From the NCBI GenBank assembly GCA_001657315.1, contig LYSV01000083.1, positions 1-44,147 on the forward strand: a DNA stretch of 44,147 bases, in the 5' to 3' direction. This DNA is from Flammeovirgaceae bacterium BBD 1991-12. GTDB lineage: Bacteria > Bacteroidota > Bacteroidia > Cytophagales > Cyclobacteriaceae. Under the pieces are notes generated by a model. That model was not told the DNA's origin. It ran no database searches and saw only the letters and a program-made list of their open reading frames with translations. The translations under genes were made by a program, and so were the position numbers. Positions 9,801 to 18,100 of this stretch are shown here, piece after piece (positions within the stretch are counted from its first letter, which is position 1; each line of letters opens with the position of its first letter).

Positions 9801-9972
9801 AGAATTCTTCGAGTGAAGCCTTTTCCATATCCAGCTTTATTTCCACTTCAAATACACTTTGGGCCGTGCCCTCCCTCGCCAGCAATGAGCTCAGCAGGAG
9901 CATTTGAAGAACTAATCCATAAAAGGTGTACTTACTAAGCATAAGAATGGCTAGTAGAAATTTTTTTTGCAT
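6856..9972 (-). CDS. TonB-dependent receptor with STN signalling domain (FecA-like transducer)
   Basis: A 1038-residue outer-membrane receptor. After a signal peptide (about 1-38) come an STN domain (about 41-115), a carboxypeptidase-regulatory-like domain (about 133-207; SGRVLDENGLPLPGATV), the plug (about 235-345; RFPDANVGDALKRVPGITM, IIIRGLAPQLNSVMLNGERI) and a 22-strand barrel ending in FNAGLKFDLFEN. The plug wording is that of the TonB-Xanth-Caul receptor class. The STN domain normally contacts a FecR-type anti-sigma factor, and fecR and an ECF sigma gene lie just upstream on the same strand. The phytase and phosphatase lie downstream. I infer uptake of, and signalling by, phytate, inositol phosphates or another product of those enzymes; the ligand itself is not shown by sequence. 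Confidence 0.92.
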   Translation of the reverse strand: MQKKFLLAILMLSKYTFYGLVLQMLLLSSLLAREGTAQSVFEVEIKLDMEKASLEEFFTAIESSTSFSFVYSDDKIDTRLKVDIANEYESVGELLTEIARSTGLRFKQINYNVIVDQAKAKAGSKVRLVMGSISGRVLDENGLPLPGATVVLPEISKGDITDLRGEFTISSINPGDYTLKVSYIGYETIEQSVSVTSGTTSSLDISMSPGVVLGDEVLVLGDRLKGQAKALNRQKTNSNITNVIAADQIGRFPDANVGDALKRVPGITMQNDQGEARDIIIRGLAPQLNSVMLNGERIPSAEGDNRRIQMDLIPADMIQTIQVNKAVTPDMDADAIGGAVNLVTREAPSGLRISGTAASGFNFLSEEPIWTGALVVGDRVLDDKLGVIFSASYNNHDFGSDNVEAVWVDTDDFGPILDEFDIRTYTVQRVRRSASLNLDYRINDNHTLFLSSIYNWRDDWENRFRYRVGEIEDAYDAGLVTEVSPGLFDAVGRIGRQTKGGIGSDRVQSTRLEDQRMRNVMLKGEHFFNDIKLTWSGTYARASEERPDERYIRFRESDLPIRMDIRDPERPLVTSTAENQWQSLPLNDITDERQFTFEEDVNSRVDLQLPVDEQIVVKVGARYRNKFKKRENSFFEYEPTNPAAFEPMSNVPVKDITKDDYLVGDQYDAGYFADREFLGGLALRDPSQFTISDEPSEYAPGNYSAREKIYAGYAMFDYQIIPQLSMLAGVRVERTDIDYNGFSFDEETEEIGTTTGSDNYTNLLPGLHFKYDITENTILRAAWTNTIARPNYFDLVPFRQFDPDGPELSAGNPNLDPAVSMNFDLMAENYFKSIGIVSVGGFYKDIDDFIYSRSIENFDARPLGIDATDVEFEAPENGGTAQVYGLEISIQRQLDFLPGVLKGFGVYLNYTHTQSETEGIQGREGEDLPLPGTAENMFNASLSYETEKLVLRASLNFASDYIDELGGDAFNDRYYDRQTFVDLNGSYAFTPQFRFFFEVNNLTNQPLRFYQGVEEQTMQIEFYDVRFNAGLKFDLFEN

Positions 9973-10023
9973 AATTTTAAAATGTTTGAGGTTGATTGAT
10001 CATTGACTTTAAACATTCAGCTC

Positions 10024-10092
10024 CCTTATCAGTCGTTTTCCAGGCGTAGTGATAAGGAAACTGTACCATAAAGGCCGGGCACTATGTCCGGC
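10024..10092. promoter_or_regulatory. Two inverted repeats in the fecR-receptor intergenic region
   Basis: CCTTATCA (10024-10031) and TGATAAGG (10050-10057) form an 8-bp dyad with an 18-bp gap. Next to it, GGCCGGGC (10073-10080) and TCCGGC (10087-10092) form a hairpin followed on the plus strand by six T and reaching the fecR stop codon. The first could be an operator or leader element for the receptor gene; the second looks like a weak terminator after fecR on the minus strand, or a plus-strand one with no gene to serve. Confidence 0.4.
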
Positions 10093-10096
10093 TTTT

Positions 10097-11089
10097 TTAC
10101 TTACATCCGTGTCCGCTAAAAACTACTGTATTCTCTGTTTTTTCATAATTGATCCCTGTACTGAGTTTTATTGACCTTAGAACATTGGTCAGACTTTCAT
10201 TTTTAAAACTTCCCGTAAGCCTGCAGGTACGTACCTCTTCACTGGTGAAGGAAACCGTTAAGCCATACCACTTTTCCAGCTCACCGGCTACCTGTTGCAT
10301 AGTGGATTTTTCAAACCATAGCGTATTATCCTTCCACGCGAGTACTCTTTCCAACTGTGAGCGCTGCCTGACAAGGCTGTTTTGCTCTTTGTCGTATATG
10401 GCTTCCTGAGCCGGGGTCAGCACTATGCGATCACCTGCGTTATTGGCTACCTGTACTCTGCCCGTCACTACGGAAATCACAGCTTCTTCATCTTCCTGAA
10501 AGGCCCTGATATTAAAAGAGGTGCCCAGCACTGTAGTGGAAAAACCATCCGCCTGCACTATGAATGGCCGCTCAGGATCATGAGCCACTTCAAAAAAAGC
10601 CTCCCCTGAGAGTATCACCCTTCGCTCTGTTTCTGTGAATACCTCGGAGAACCCGAGCCTACTACCGGAGTTAAGCTTGATCACCGAGCCATCGCTCAAT
10701 CTGAAAGTGGATTTCTGACCGTATGGATTGGATTTTTCGATATAGGCTGCCGTGTCTGGCGAATCAGTCTGGCCTGCATAAAAGCTGACAAAGGCGATGG
10801 CCAGCACCGTGAAGACCGCAGCGATGGCCCACACTGTTCTCCTTACAGACAGGCGACGGGTCCTGTGTTCATGCTGCTCTATCTTTTTATTGAGGAGGTC
10901 CAGACCCCGGTCAGCACTGAATACCATAGTGTCTTCATAGGGTTGATCATAGGCTTCCCTGTAACTTTCCAGTATCTCCTGATGGCTGCTGTCTTTTGCC
11001 AACCACTCGTGAAGACGATATACGTCATCAGCCGAGGCCTCCCTGCTCAAATATTTAAGGATAAGTTGTTCCGGTATGTTGTCCTCCAT
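10097..11089 (-). CDS. FecR-family anti-sigma factor (transmembrane regulator)
   Basis: A 330-residue inner-membrane regulator that relays the receptor signal to the ECF sigma factor. The N-terminal cytoplasmic segment (about 1-80, EQLILKYLSREASADDV) should bind the sigma factor. One membrane helix lies at about 86-105. The periplasmic FecR domain (about 120-215) contains FRLSDGSVIKLNSGS and GEAFFEVAHDPERPF, and a DUF4974 domain (about 252-325) ends the protein. This is the normal Bacteroidota architecture. It lies 124 bp upstream of the STN-containing receptor in the same orientation. Unusually, its sigma factor is not adjacent: a toxin-antitoxin pair separates them. Confidence 0.93.
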   Translation of the reverse strand: MEDNIPEQLILKYLSREASADDVYRLHEWLAKDSSHQEILESYREAYDQPYEDTMVFSADRGLDLLNKKIEQHEHRTRRLSVRRTVWAIAAVFTVLAIAFVSFYAGQTDSPDTAAYIEKSNPYGQKSTFRLSDGSVIKLNSGSRLGFSEVFTETERRVILSGEAFFEVAHDPERPFIVQADGFSTTVLGTSFNIRAFQEDEEAVISVVTGRVQVANNAGDRIVLTPAQEAIYDKEQNSLVRQRSQLERVLAWKDNTLWFEKSTMQQVAGELEKWYGLTVSFTSEEVRTCRLTGSFKNESLTNVLRSIKLSTGINYEKTENTVVFSGHGCK

Positions 11090-11191
11090 TCTGGCTCTTT
11101 TGATGATAGAGAGTACCGGCAGGACACTTGACCCCTATGAGCAGGGTGTTATGTAATTGTTAAATTGAAAAAGGTGATTTAATGTAGAGAT

Positions 11192-11224
11192 AACCTTACT
11201 AAGCCTCAAAGGCTTAGTAAGGTT
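11192..11224. terminator. Perfect 14-bp stem-loop between the toxin gene and fecR
   Basis: AACCTTACTAAGCC and GGCTTAGTAAGGTT are exact complements around a 5-base loop. The element lies after the toxin stop on the minus strand. No T-tract follows it in either direction, so a classical intrinsic terminator is unlikely; it may be an mRNA-end structure or a small dispersed palindrome. Confidence 0.5.
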
Positions 11225-11249
11225 CTAAAGCGTTCCAATATGGTACGGT

Positions 11250-11681
11250 TTAAATAAAGCTACCAAATTGTCGGGGGGTCATTACGGGAAGGGAATCCAC
11301 CGTATGCTTGTAGTCCTTGATATTCCTTGTGATAAAATAATCAGCTCCATACGTTAAAGCAGTATAGTATTGAACGGCATCCTCTTTATCCTTGAATTGT
11401 GATTGAAGAGCTTCAATGATTCCTCTTTTTCCACACGAAATGACATGAGACGTGGCTATAAAATCAATCAACCGGGCCCTTGCGTCCTCTATTTTGTGAA
11501 TGTCAAAAGAGAGATATATCAGATTGGCAATGCAACTTTCTGAAATTAGTAAAGTAACCTGACCATTGATTAAGTGCTTGAGGATCTCAACAGATTCCTC
11601 GAAATGAGGCATTCTCTTTGAAATGATGTCAAATGCCACATCCGTATCTATAAATACTTCAGGCAAACTTCCTGGAGACAT
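11250..11681 (-). CDS. PIN-domain (VapC-like) toxin
   Basis: Predicted ribonuclease toxin of 143 residues, single PIN domain. The acidic metal-binding positions are visible: D12/D14 in FIDTDVAFDII, a candidate E48, D101 in KDKEDAVQYYTA, and D114 in GADYFITRNIKDY. The start at 11681 overlaps the end of the antitoxin gene by 23 bp, showing translational coupling. Toxins of this class usually cleave tRNA or rRNA, but the target here cannot be read from sequence. The pair sits between the ECF sigma and anti-sigma genes of the phosphate locus on the same strand. Confidence 0.87.
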   Translation of the reverse strand: MSPGSLPEVFIDTDVAFDIISKRMPHFEESVEILKHLINGQVTLLISESCIANLIYLSFDIHKIEDARARLIDFIATSHVISCGKRGIIEALQSQFKDKEDAVQYYTALTYGADYFITRNIKDYKHTVDSLPVMTPRQFGSFI

Positions 11682-11910
11682 GCGAGCGGAGAAGTCTCTT
11701 GTCCTCTTTGGTTTTTAAACTTTTGGCTTTGGAAAGCTTCTCAAGCAGTCTTTCGGCAGCCTTTTGGGATTCCGTTTTGACAGGGTTGATCTCTTCGTTA
11801 CCAAAGGTCTGTTCAAACAGCTGGGACAGAGACATATTTCTCTTTTTAGCCATTTTCTTTGCGGAATCAATGATACTTTTTCTGACCGTAAGCGTGAGTT
11901 TTGTTTTCAT
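11659..11910 (-). CDS. DUF6364-like ribbon-helix-helix antitoxin
   Basis: An 83-residue basic protein. The N-terminus (KTKLTLTVRKSIIDSAKKMA, then KKRNMSLSQLFEQ) has the strand-helix-helix pattern of small RHH-type antitoxins in the DUF6364 group, which bind DNA as dimers. The C-terminal charged tail should cap the toxin. I prefer the ATG at 11910 over a GTG one codon upstream. Two ACGTGTTTT boxes lie immediately upstream, fitting autoregulation. It overlaps the PIN toxin gene by 23 bp. Confidence 0.8.
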   Translation of the reverse strand: MKTKLTLTVRKSIIDSAKKMAKKRNMSLSQLFEQTFGNEEINPVKTESQKAAERLLEKLSKAKSLKTKEDKRLLRSHVSRKFA

Positions 11911-11913
11911 CAC

Positions 11914-11940
11914 ACGTGTTTTCTTAAATATACGTGTTTT
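11914..11940 (-). promoter_or_regulatory. Direct-repeat operator candidate and -7 element of the PIN toxin-antitoxin operon
   Basis: ACGTGTTTT occurs at 11914-11922 and again at 11932-11940, 18 bp apart on the plus strand, directly before the antitoxin start. Between them the minus strand reads TATATTTA, close to the Bacteroidota -7 consensus TAnnTTTG. The arrangement suits repression by the antitoxin. Confidence 0.5.
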
Positions 11941-11993
11941 GATTCAAGGCAGATTAAAAATTATGGAAAAAATGGAAGACGAAGCCCTAATGT

Positions 11994-12044
11994 CGTCTGA
12001 TCCTATATCTCATTAACTAAAAATAGCGATAACCTGATCAGACG
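11994..12044. repeat. 9-bp inverted repeat after the sigma-factor gene
   Basis: CGTCTGATC (11994-12002) and GATCAGACG (12036-12044) are exact inverted copies with a 33-bp loop, immediately after the ECF sigma stop. It could be an inefficient terminator or a boundary of the inserted toxin-antitoxin block; neither is shown. Confidence 0.4.
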
Positions 12045-12048
12045 CGAG

Positions 12049-12609
12049 CTAACACTCCTCCACCTGATACTGTCTCATTGCACCCCGAATGATCTTCAGC
12101 GCCTTGAGCATTTGATTTTCAACCGTTTTGACCGAAATATCCAGTAACTGGCTTACCTCCTGATACTTCAGCCCATCTATCTTGTGCAGTTTGAAAACAA
12201 GTCTGCATTTCTCCGGCAGGGTTTCAAACGCGGACCGGTAAGTAGACTGAAGTTCATCGTACAAATAGTCCGTCTCGGGATTACCGTTGAGGGCCATCTG
12301 GTCATGGAGTTCTTCTATCTGTTCAAAAAAAGGATCTTTCAAGGTCCGGGAGGTACGTAGTGAGTGATTTTTTACTGCCTTAAAAAGGTAGGCCTTGAGT
12401 GAATGGGTGATCTCCAGATGGTGCCGGTCCCGCCATAGGATAAAGAAGATATCCGCCACTACTTCTTCGGCCACCTCAGGTTTTTTTACAATTTGGAGGG
12501 CAAAATTGCAAAGTGATGAATAGTAATGACGGAAAAGTATTTCCAACGCCTTTCGGTCATCGGTCTTTATCCGTTGGTACAAAACCAGTTCCTTTTCCCT
12601 GTTCATCAT
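12049..12609 (-). CDS. ECF RNA polymerase sigma factor (FecI-like, Bacteroidota type)
   Basis: A 186-residue sigma-70 family factor. Region 2 (about 20-85) includes ALEILFRHYYSSLCNFALQI and EEVVADIFFILWRDR. Region 4 (about 125-175) includes LPEKCRLVFKLHKIDGLKYQ and the helix-turn-helix around EVSQLLDISVKTVENQM. Length and motifs match the FecI-type ECF group that pairs with DUF4974-containing FecR proteins. The matching fecR lies about 960 bp downstream, beyond the toxin-antitoxin pair. It probably directs transcription of the TonB receptor and perhaps the phytase operon. The gene is divergent from the histidine-kinase operon. Confidence 0.92.
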   Translation of the reverse strand: MMNREKELVLYQRIKTDDRKALEILFRHYYSSLCNFALQIVKKPEVAEEVVADIFFILWRDRHHLEITHSLKAYLFKAVKNHSLRTSRTLKDPFFEQIEELHDQMALNGNPETDYLYDELQSTYRSAFETLPEKCRLVFKLHKIDGLKYQEVSQLLDISVKTVENQMLKALKIIRGAMRQYQVEEC

Positions 12610-12911
12610 GTAGTGTTGGCAAGTGGGTAAATTTTAAGGATAAAGGATGCATGAGCAAAAAATGTCAGTTACCAAATGTTTAAGTTTTCAGAATCCCGAT
12701 AATCTTCTGAGAGAACCGTGATGATGTGAAGACAGAGTTGGAATAACAAATTGTTTTATGACCTGCTATGTGTTTCAAAACGCCCGTGCCTCTGATAATC
12801 GGAGCACCTAAGTGGTGAAAATACTCCCCTTACATGTTGTTAACAACTTGTTAAAAAGTGTTCGTTTAAAAGGGATTTTGCTATTTTACAAAATGGAGAA
12901 AAAGCCGGAGG
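12610..12911. promoter_or_regulatory. Divergent intergenic region with 12-bp palindrome
   Basis: This 302-bp gap lies between the divergent sigma-factor and histidine-kinase genes and must hold both promoters. The perfect palindrome GTTGTTAACAAC (12836-12847), followed by another TTGTTAA, lies about 65 bp before the kinase start and could be a regulator site. I see no gene here. Confidence 0.45.
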
Positions 12912-14180
12912 ATGAAACGGAATACCATACGCGCTCTTATCATTCTGGCTACGGTAAGCATATTGGGCATCGTAGCCGTGCAGGTATATTGGTTCAATCA
13001 GGCCTTTGATACGGAGGAGGAGAGGTTCAACCGGGATGTGAACACGGCACTTTTTAATGTCGCCAATCAGTTTGTGGAGATTAGCGAGACCGCTGTTCCT
13101 GCCAACAATCCTATCAAACAGCTGAGCACCAATTATTACGTGGTCATGATCAATAATGAGATCGATGCCAATCTCCTGGAGTATCTGCTGACCACGGAGT
13201 TTGAAAAGCGAAATATCACCGCAGATTTTGAATACGGTATCTATGATTGTGCCAATGATGAAATGGTGTATGGAAATTATGTAAGCTACAGTAAAAACCG
13301 TGATGATGTTGAAAGCAAGACACTGCCTAAATGGAAGGATCAGAGCTACTATTTCGGTGTGCAGTTCCCCAAAAAGGCAGCGATCATTACCAACAGAATG
13401 GGGGTATGGATATTTTCATCATCCGTGCTGGTGCTGGTGGTTATATTCTTTGCCTATGCCATGTTTGTTATACTGAAGCAAAAAAGACTCTCGGAGATCC
13501 AGAAGGATTTTATCAACAACATGACGCACGAATTCAAAACACCGATCTCCACCATAGCCGTTTCCGCAGGAGTGCTGAAGGATCCGGGCATTGTACGCCA
13601 TCCGGAACGACTGCAGAACTATACAGCCATCATTGAAAATGAGAACAGCCGGTTAAAAAATCAGGTGGAACGGGTATTGCAAATGGCAAGACTTGATAAG
13701 GGAAACCTTACACTAAAAAGAGAGGACCTTTCCTGCCATGCCATGATCCGGGAAGCGATGGAGTCCATGAAAACAAATCTGGAAGAAAATCAGATCAGCT
13801 TTTCCGCGGAGCTGAAGGCAAAAGATGACAGGGTCATGGCTGATAAGCTTCATTTGAGCAATGTTTTGTACAATCTTTTTGACAACGCTATCAAATACAG
13901 AAGTACAACAAACCCTGCCATAAGCCTGACTACATACAACCATAACGGGCGTCTCGTCCTGGAAATAGAAGACAACGGTATAGGCATGGCCAGGGCGGAC
14001 CAGAAGAGGATATTCGACAAGTTTTATCGTGTGCCCACGGGAAATATTCACAATGTAAAAGGTTTTGGACTGGGACTGAACTATGTAAAGCTGGTGATAA
14101 AAGCCCATGGCGGCTCCATCCGTGTGAAAAGCGAGCCCGGCGCAGGAACTATATTTACAATATCATTAAAAAAGGGTTGA
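12912..14180 (+). CDS. Two-component sensor histidine kinase
   Basis: A 422-residue membrane sensor kinase of the RprX-like type. Membrane helices at about 8-28 and 165-188 enclose a 135-residue periplasmic sensing domain without a recognisable fold. The HisKA segment holds phospho-acceptor H206 (FINNMTHEFKTPIST). The ATPase domain shows the N box (NVLYNLFDNAIKY), G1 box (LEIEDNGIGMA), F box (IFDKFYRV) and G2 box (GFGLGLNYVKLVIKAHGG). A response regulator follows 69 bp downstream, so the pair forms one system. The signal is unknown. Confidence 0.94.
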   Translation: MKRNTIRALIILATVSILGIVAVQVYWFNQAFDTEEERFNRDVNTALFNVANQFVEISETAVPANNPIKQLSTNYYVVMINNEIDANLLEYLLTTEFEKRNITADFEYGIYDCANDEMVYGNYVSYSKNRDDVESKTLPKWKDQSYYFGVQFPKKAAIITNRMGVWIFSSSVLVLVVIFFAYAMFVILKQKRLSEIQKDFINNMTHEFKTPISTIAVSAGVLKDPGIVRHPERLQNYTAIIENENSRLKNQVERVLQMARLDKGNLTLKREDLSCHAMIREAMESMKTNLEENQISFSAELKAKDDRVMADKLHLSNVLYNLFDNAIKYRSTTNPAISLTTYNHNGRLVLEIEDNGIGMARADQKRIFDKFYRVPTGNIHNVKGFGLGLNYVKLVIKAHGGSIRVKSEPGAGTIFTISLKKG

Positions 14181-14212
14181 TAAAACTGATCCGTCGTTGA
14201 TATTTCATAAAA

Positions 14213-14244
14213 CAATCAACAATCAACAATCAACAATCAACAAT
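14213..14244 (+). repeat. Heptanucleotide simple repeat (CAATCAA) x 4.6
   Basis: Four perfect copies of CAATCAA plus a partial copy lie in the leader of the response-regulator gene and end 5 bases before its ATG. Slippage here would change the leader length in 7-base steps without touching coding sequence. Confidence 0.85.
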
Positions 14245-14249
14245 TTTAA

Positions 14250-14942
14250 ATGTCTGATACATCCATACTACTGGTAGAAGATGATGAAAGCCTGGGCTTT
14301 GTGATCAAGGACAATCTTGAGTTGCGTGGATACAACGTAACCTGGTGCAAAGACGGCATATCCGGTATGCAGAGTTGCAGGACCGGCGAACATCAGTTGT
14401 GTATAGTGGATGTTATGCTGCCTAAAAAGGACGGCTTTAGCCTTGCGGAGGAAATACGCTCTGAAAATCATCATATCCCCATACTTTTCCTTACCGCCAA
14501 ATCCATGCTGGAGGACAAGCTGGAGGGCTTCAGACGCGGGGGCGATGATTACATTAGCAAACCCTTCAGTATGGACGAACTGGTGTACAGAATAGAGGTC
14601 TTTCTGCGCAGAAGCGAGGCACGTAACAGGAAGAATACTTACTGGCTCGGGGAGTATGAATTTGATTTCAATAACCTTCGGCTTTCCCGGAATGGCCACG
14701 ATCAAATGCTTACACAAAAAGAGGCCGAGGTCCTGAAATATCTCGCAGATAACATGGATCAGGTGGTTAAACGTGAGAATATCCTGAAAGCCATCTGGGG
14801 TGAGGACGATTATTTTATGGGCCGCAGCCTTGATGTGTTCATTTCAAAGCTCCGCAAGTATTTGAAAAGCGAGCCGGGCCTGGAGATCACCAACTTTCAT
14901 GGCGTAGGATTCAAACTGACCCTCCGGGATCAGAAGGAATAG
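14250..14942 (+). CDS. OmpR-family response regulator
   Basis: A 230-residue DNA-binding response regulator, RprY-like. Receiver domain (about 5-118) with acidic pair D11/D12, phospho-acceptor D54 (CIVDVMLPKKDGFSL), T82 and K104 (DDYISKPFS). The winged-helix output domain (about 130-228) includes LTQKEAEVLKYLADN and GRSLDVFISKLRKYL. It lies directly after the histidine kinase and is presumably its partner. The Oar-like receptor gene downstream is a candidate target by position only. Confidence 0.94.
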   Translation: MSDTSILLVEDDESLGFVIKDNLELRGYNVTWCKDGISGMQSCRTGEHQLCIVDVMLPKKDGFSLAEEIRSENHHIPILFLTAKSMLEDKLEGFRRGGDDYISKPFSMDELVYRIEVFLRRSEARNRKNTYWLGEYEFDFNNLRLSRNGHDQMLTQKEAEVLKYLADNMDQVVKRENILKAIWGEDDYFMGRSLDVFISKLRKYLKSEPGLEITNFHGVGFKLTLRDQKE

Positions 14943-14947
14943 TTAAT

Positions 14948-15049
14948 GCGCATAGTGTGCGGTGCACAGCACATGCCATAGGTGCTGACATAATATCGAC
15001 CCATTTCACGACAAGATACGTGATACCCTATGCGCCATGCTCTATGCGC
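14948..15049. repeat. Dispersed GCGCATAG / CTATGCGC repeats
   Basis: TGCGCATAG (14947-14955) faces two copies of CTATGCGC (15028-15035 and 15042-15049), the latter within a 14-bp imperfect tandem, CTATGCGCCATGCT then CTATGCGCTATGCA. It lies between the response regulator and the Oar-like receptor and could form alternative hairpins. No function is supported. Confidence 0.45.
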
Positions 15050-15148
15050 TATGCACACTCATGTAATTCTTTAGCAAACTACATTACGTAAATAACATTT
15101 TATTGAATTAAATTGCTTTACTTAATATCAACCTAACCATTATTTAAT

Positions 15149-18100
15149 ATGAAGAAAATCTACCAACCATTGTTCATGGTTTTTTGTGCTTTATTTGCTG
15201 CAGTTCCTTCCTTTCCACAGGGAGTGACTACAGCTTCGCTGAATGGCAAAGTCACCGATTCCGGTGGTGAGGGCTTACCCGGCGCTACGATAATAGCACT
15301 TCACCAGCCTACAGGCACCCAGTATGGCACCTCCACCCGGCCTGACGGTCGTTACACCCTACCTAATCTCAGAATAGGTGGTCCCTATAAAATAACAGTC
15401 AGCTTTGTAGGCTATTCCGATCAAACACGGGATGGCATAAACCTGCTGCTGGGGCAAAACCTGAAACTGGATATAGCACTGGTGGAGGATGTGCAGACCC
15501 TCGGTGAGGTGGTGATCACTGCTGATAACGAAACCTTTAATAACGATCGTACCGGCCAGGCTGTTAGCTTCAGTAATGAGGAGATCAGAAAGCTGCCTAC
15601 AATTACCCGGTCCGCCAGCGATATTTACAGGCTTACACCATCGTCAGACGGAAATTCCTTTGCAGGCAGAAATGATCAGTTCAATAATTTCTCCCTTGAT
15701 GGTTCCATTTTTAACAATCCCTTTGGGCTCGATGCCGCCACTCCCGGAGGCCAGACGGATGCACAACCCATATCGCTGGATGCCATTGACCAGATACAGG
15801 TGGCGGTAGCACCCTATGATATCACACAATCAGGCTTTACCGGAGCTTCTGTGAACGCTGTCACCAAAAGCGGCACCAATGAATTTCACGGTACGGTATT
15901 CTCCTTTTATCGAACAGATGAGCTTACCGGCTCCCAGGTAGAAGGAGAAGATGTATTTGTACCGGATCTTACACAACTGCAATTCGGATTCAGCATAGGC
16001 GGTCCCATTATCAAAGACAAACTCTTCTTCTTTGCCAATACGGAGATAGAACGACGGGAAAATCTGGGCTCCAGCTTTTTTGCAGACCGGGGCCAGGGGG
16101 GCAACAATGTTTCCCGGGTTACGGCTGCTGACTTTGAAACCGTAGGTACAGCACTCAGGTCCATCGGGTACGAGCCCGGCCCGTTCGAAGGGTATACCCA
16201 CGATACGGAAAATGAAAAAGGGATTATCAAAATTGACTGGAACATGGGTAAAAACCATACCCTTACCGCTACCTACAATTTTCTGAATGCCTCACGTGAT
16301 CTGCCGGCAAATCCCACGGCCATCGGTAGAAGAGGTCCCGACGCAGTGACCTTGCAATTCTTTAATTCAGGGTACAGGATTAACAATAAAATAAATTCAG
16401 GGCTACTGGAGCTCCGAAGCCTTTTTGGTAATAAATATTCCAATAAGTTCCAGATTGGATATTCAGAGTTTATCGACAGCCGCGATCCTTTCAGCACACC
16501 ATTCCCCGTTTTGAATATCAACCAGGACGGTGTACGCTACATTGTAGCCGGGCATGAGCCCTTTTCGATCAATAACCGACTGGACCAGTTTGTATTTCAG
16601 ATCACCAATAACTTCGAGATCTACGCTGGAGATCATACATTTACTGCCGGGGTCAACCTGGAACGTTTCAGCTTTGATAATTCGTTCAACCTTGGCGTTT
16701 ATGAGCCCTTTGAACTGTTTGGCCCGCTGGAAGGCAATACCGATCCATATGCCGGAGGCACCTTTGGCCCTGGTTTCAACAGTGTGACGGATTTTGTTGC
16801 TTTTGTGGAATCAGGTCAGATGGCCCGGGTGGCCGCATTTTCCCAGGGAGTATTTGATACTAACAATGCCAATGATTCATGGGCGCTGGCAGAGTCTACT
16901 ATAGGTCAGTTCGCGCTTTATGCGCACAGATGGCAGGTCAATGATAATTTTACCCTTACCTATGGCGTGAGAATGGATATTCCGTTGTATTTTGACACGG
17001 AAGACAAGGTATTGGAAAACATTGAAAGAAAGGGGGGGGTTTTTGATCCTGATACCAACCCATTTGCCACCTATGATCCCTCCATAGAATACTTTGATGA
17101 AGACGGCAATACGAGATTCTTTGATCAGACCGAATTACCGGAGCAAACTCCCCTGATCTCTCCGCGTGTTGGCTTCAACTGGGATGTAAACGGCGACCAA
17201 AGCCTGCAGGTGAGAGGTGGATCGGGTCTGTTTACCGGTCGTCTTCCTTTTGTATGGATAGGGAACCAGGTAGCAAACCCGGATAATTTTTTCTACCAGA
17301 CCACGGACCCTGATTTTAAGTTCCCACGTGTATGGAGAACCAGTCTGGGGGCTGACAAAAAATTCGGGAACGACCTGATAGGGACCATAGATATTTCCTA
17401 CACCAGAGATATAAACGCACAATTTGTAGGCAACTACGGCCTGGGCAGGCCTACGGGAACTTTGGCAGGTGTGGATAACCGGCCCATTTATGACCCTTCC
17501 GCAGACCGTAATAGTGCCGGGAACAATGCCTATGTATTTACCAATACCGATGAGGGGAGAACATTTAACCTGACCTTAGAAGCAAAAAAGCGATGGAGTA
17601 ATGGCACCTATGCCACGCTGGCGTATAACTATCTCAACGCTAAGGATGCAAGCTCTTTGAGAGCTGAGATAAGCAGTGATATTTTTGATCTCACACCTGC
17701 AGTAGGTAACGTAAATCAACCGGTGCTGTCCAATTCCATCTATGGCAACCGGCATCGCTTTGTTGGTACTGCCAACAGGACCTTTGAATACGGTGATGGC
17801 CGCTGGGCTACCACGGTTTCATTGTTTTACGAGTATGCAGAAGGCGGCAGATTCAGCTATACGTATTCCGGGGATTTAAACAACGATGGTTCCGCGAACA
17901 ATGATCTGATCTACATCCCCACGGATGCAGAGATAGACCAGATGAACTTTGCCGAGGTTGATAATAACAATGATGGTAGTATAGACAACACCGCAGTGTC
18001 TCAAAGAGATGCGCTGAGGGCCTTCATAGCACAGGATGATTACCTCAGTGAAAACAGAGGAAGCTATGCCGAGAGGAACAGAAGCCTGAATCCATGGTTT

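Noticed and set aside
13331-13636. 101-codon plus frame inside the histidine-kinase gene
   Set aside because: It is a shifted frame of a fully conserved kinase and shows no frameshift evidence.
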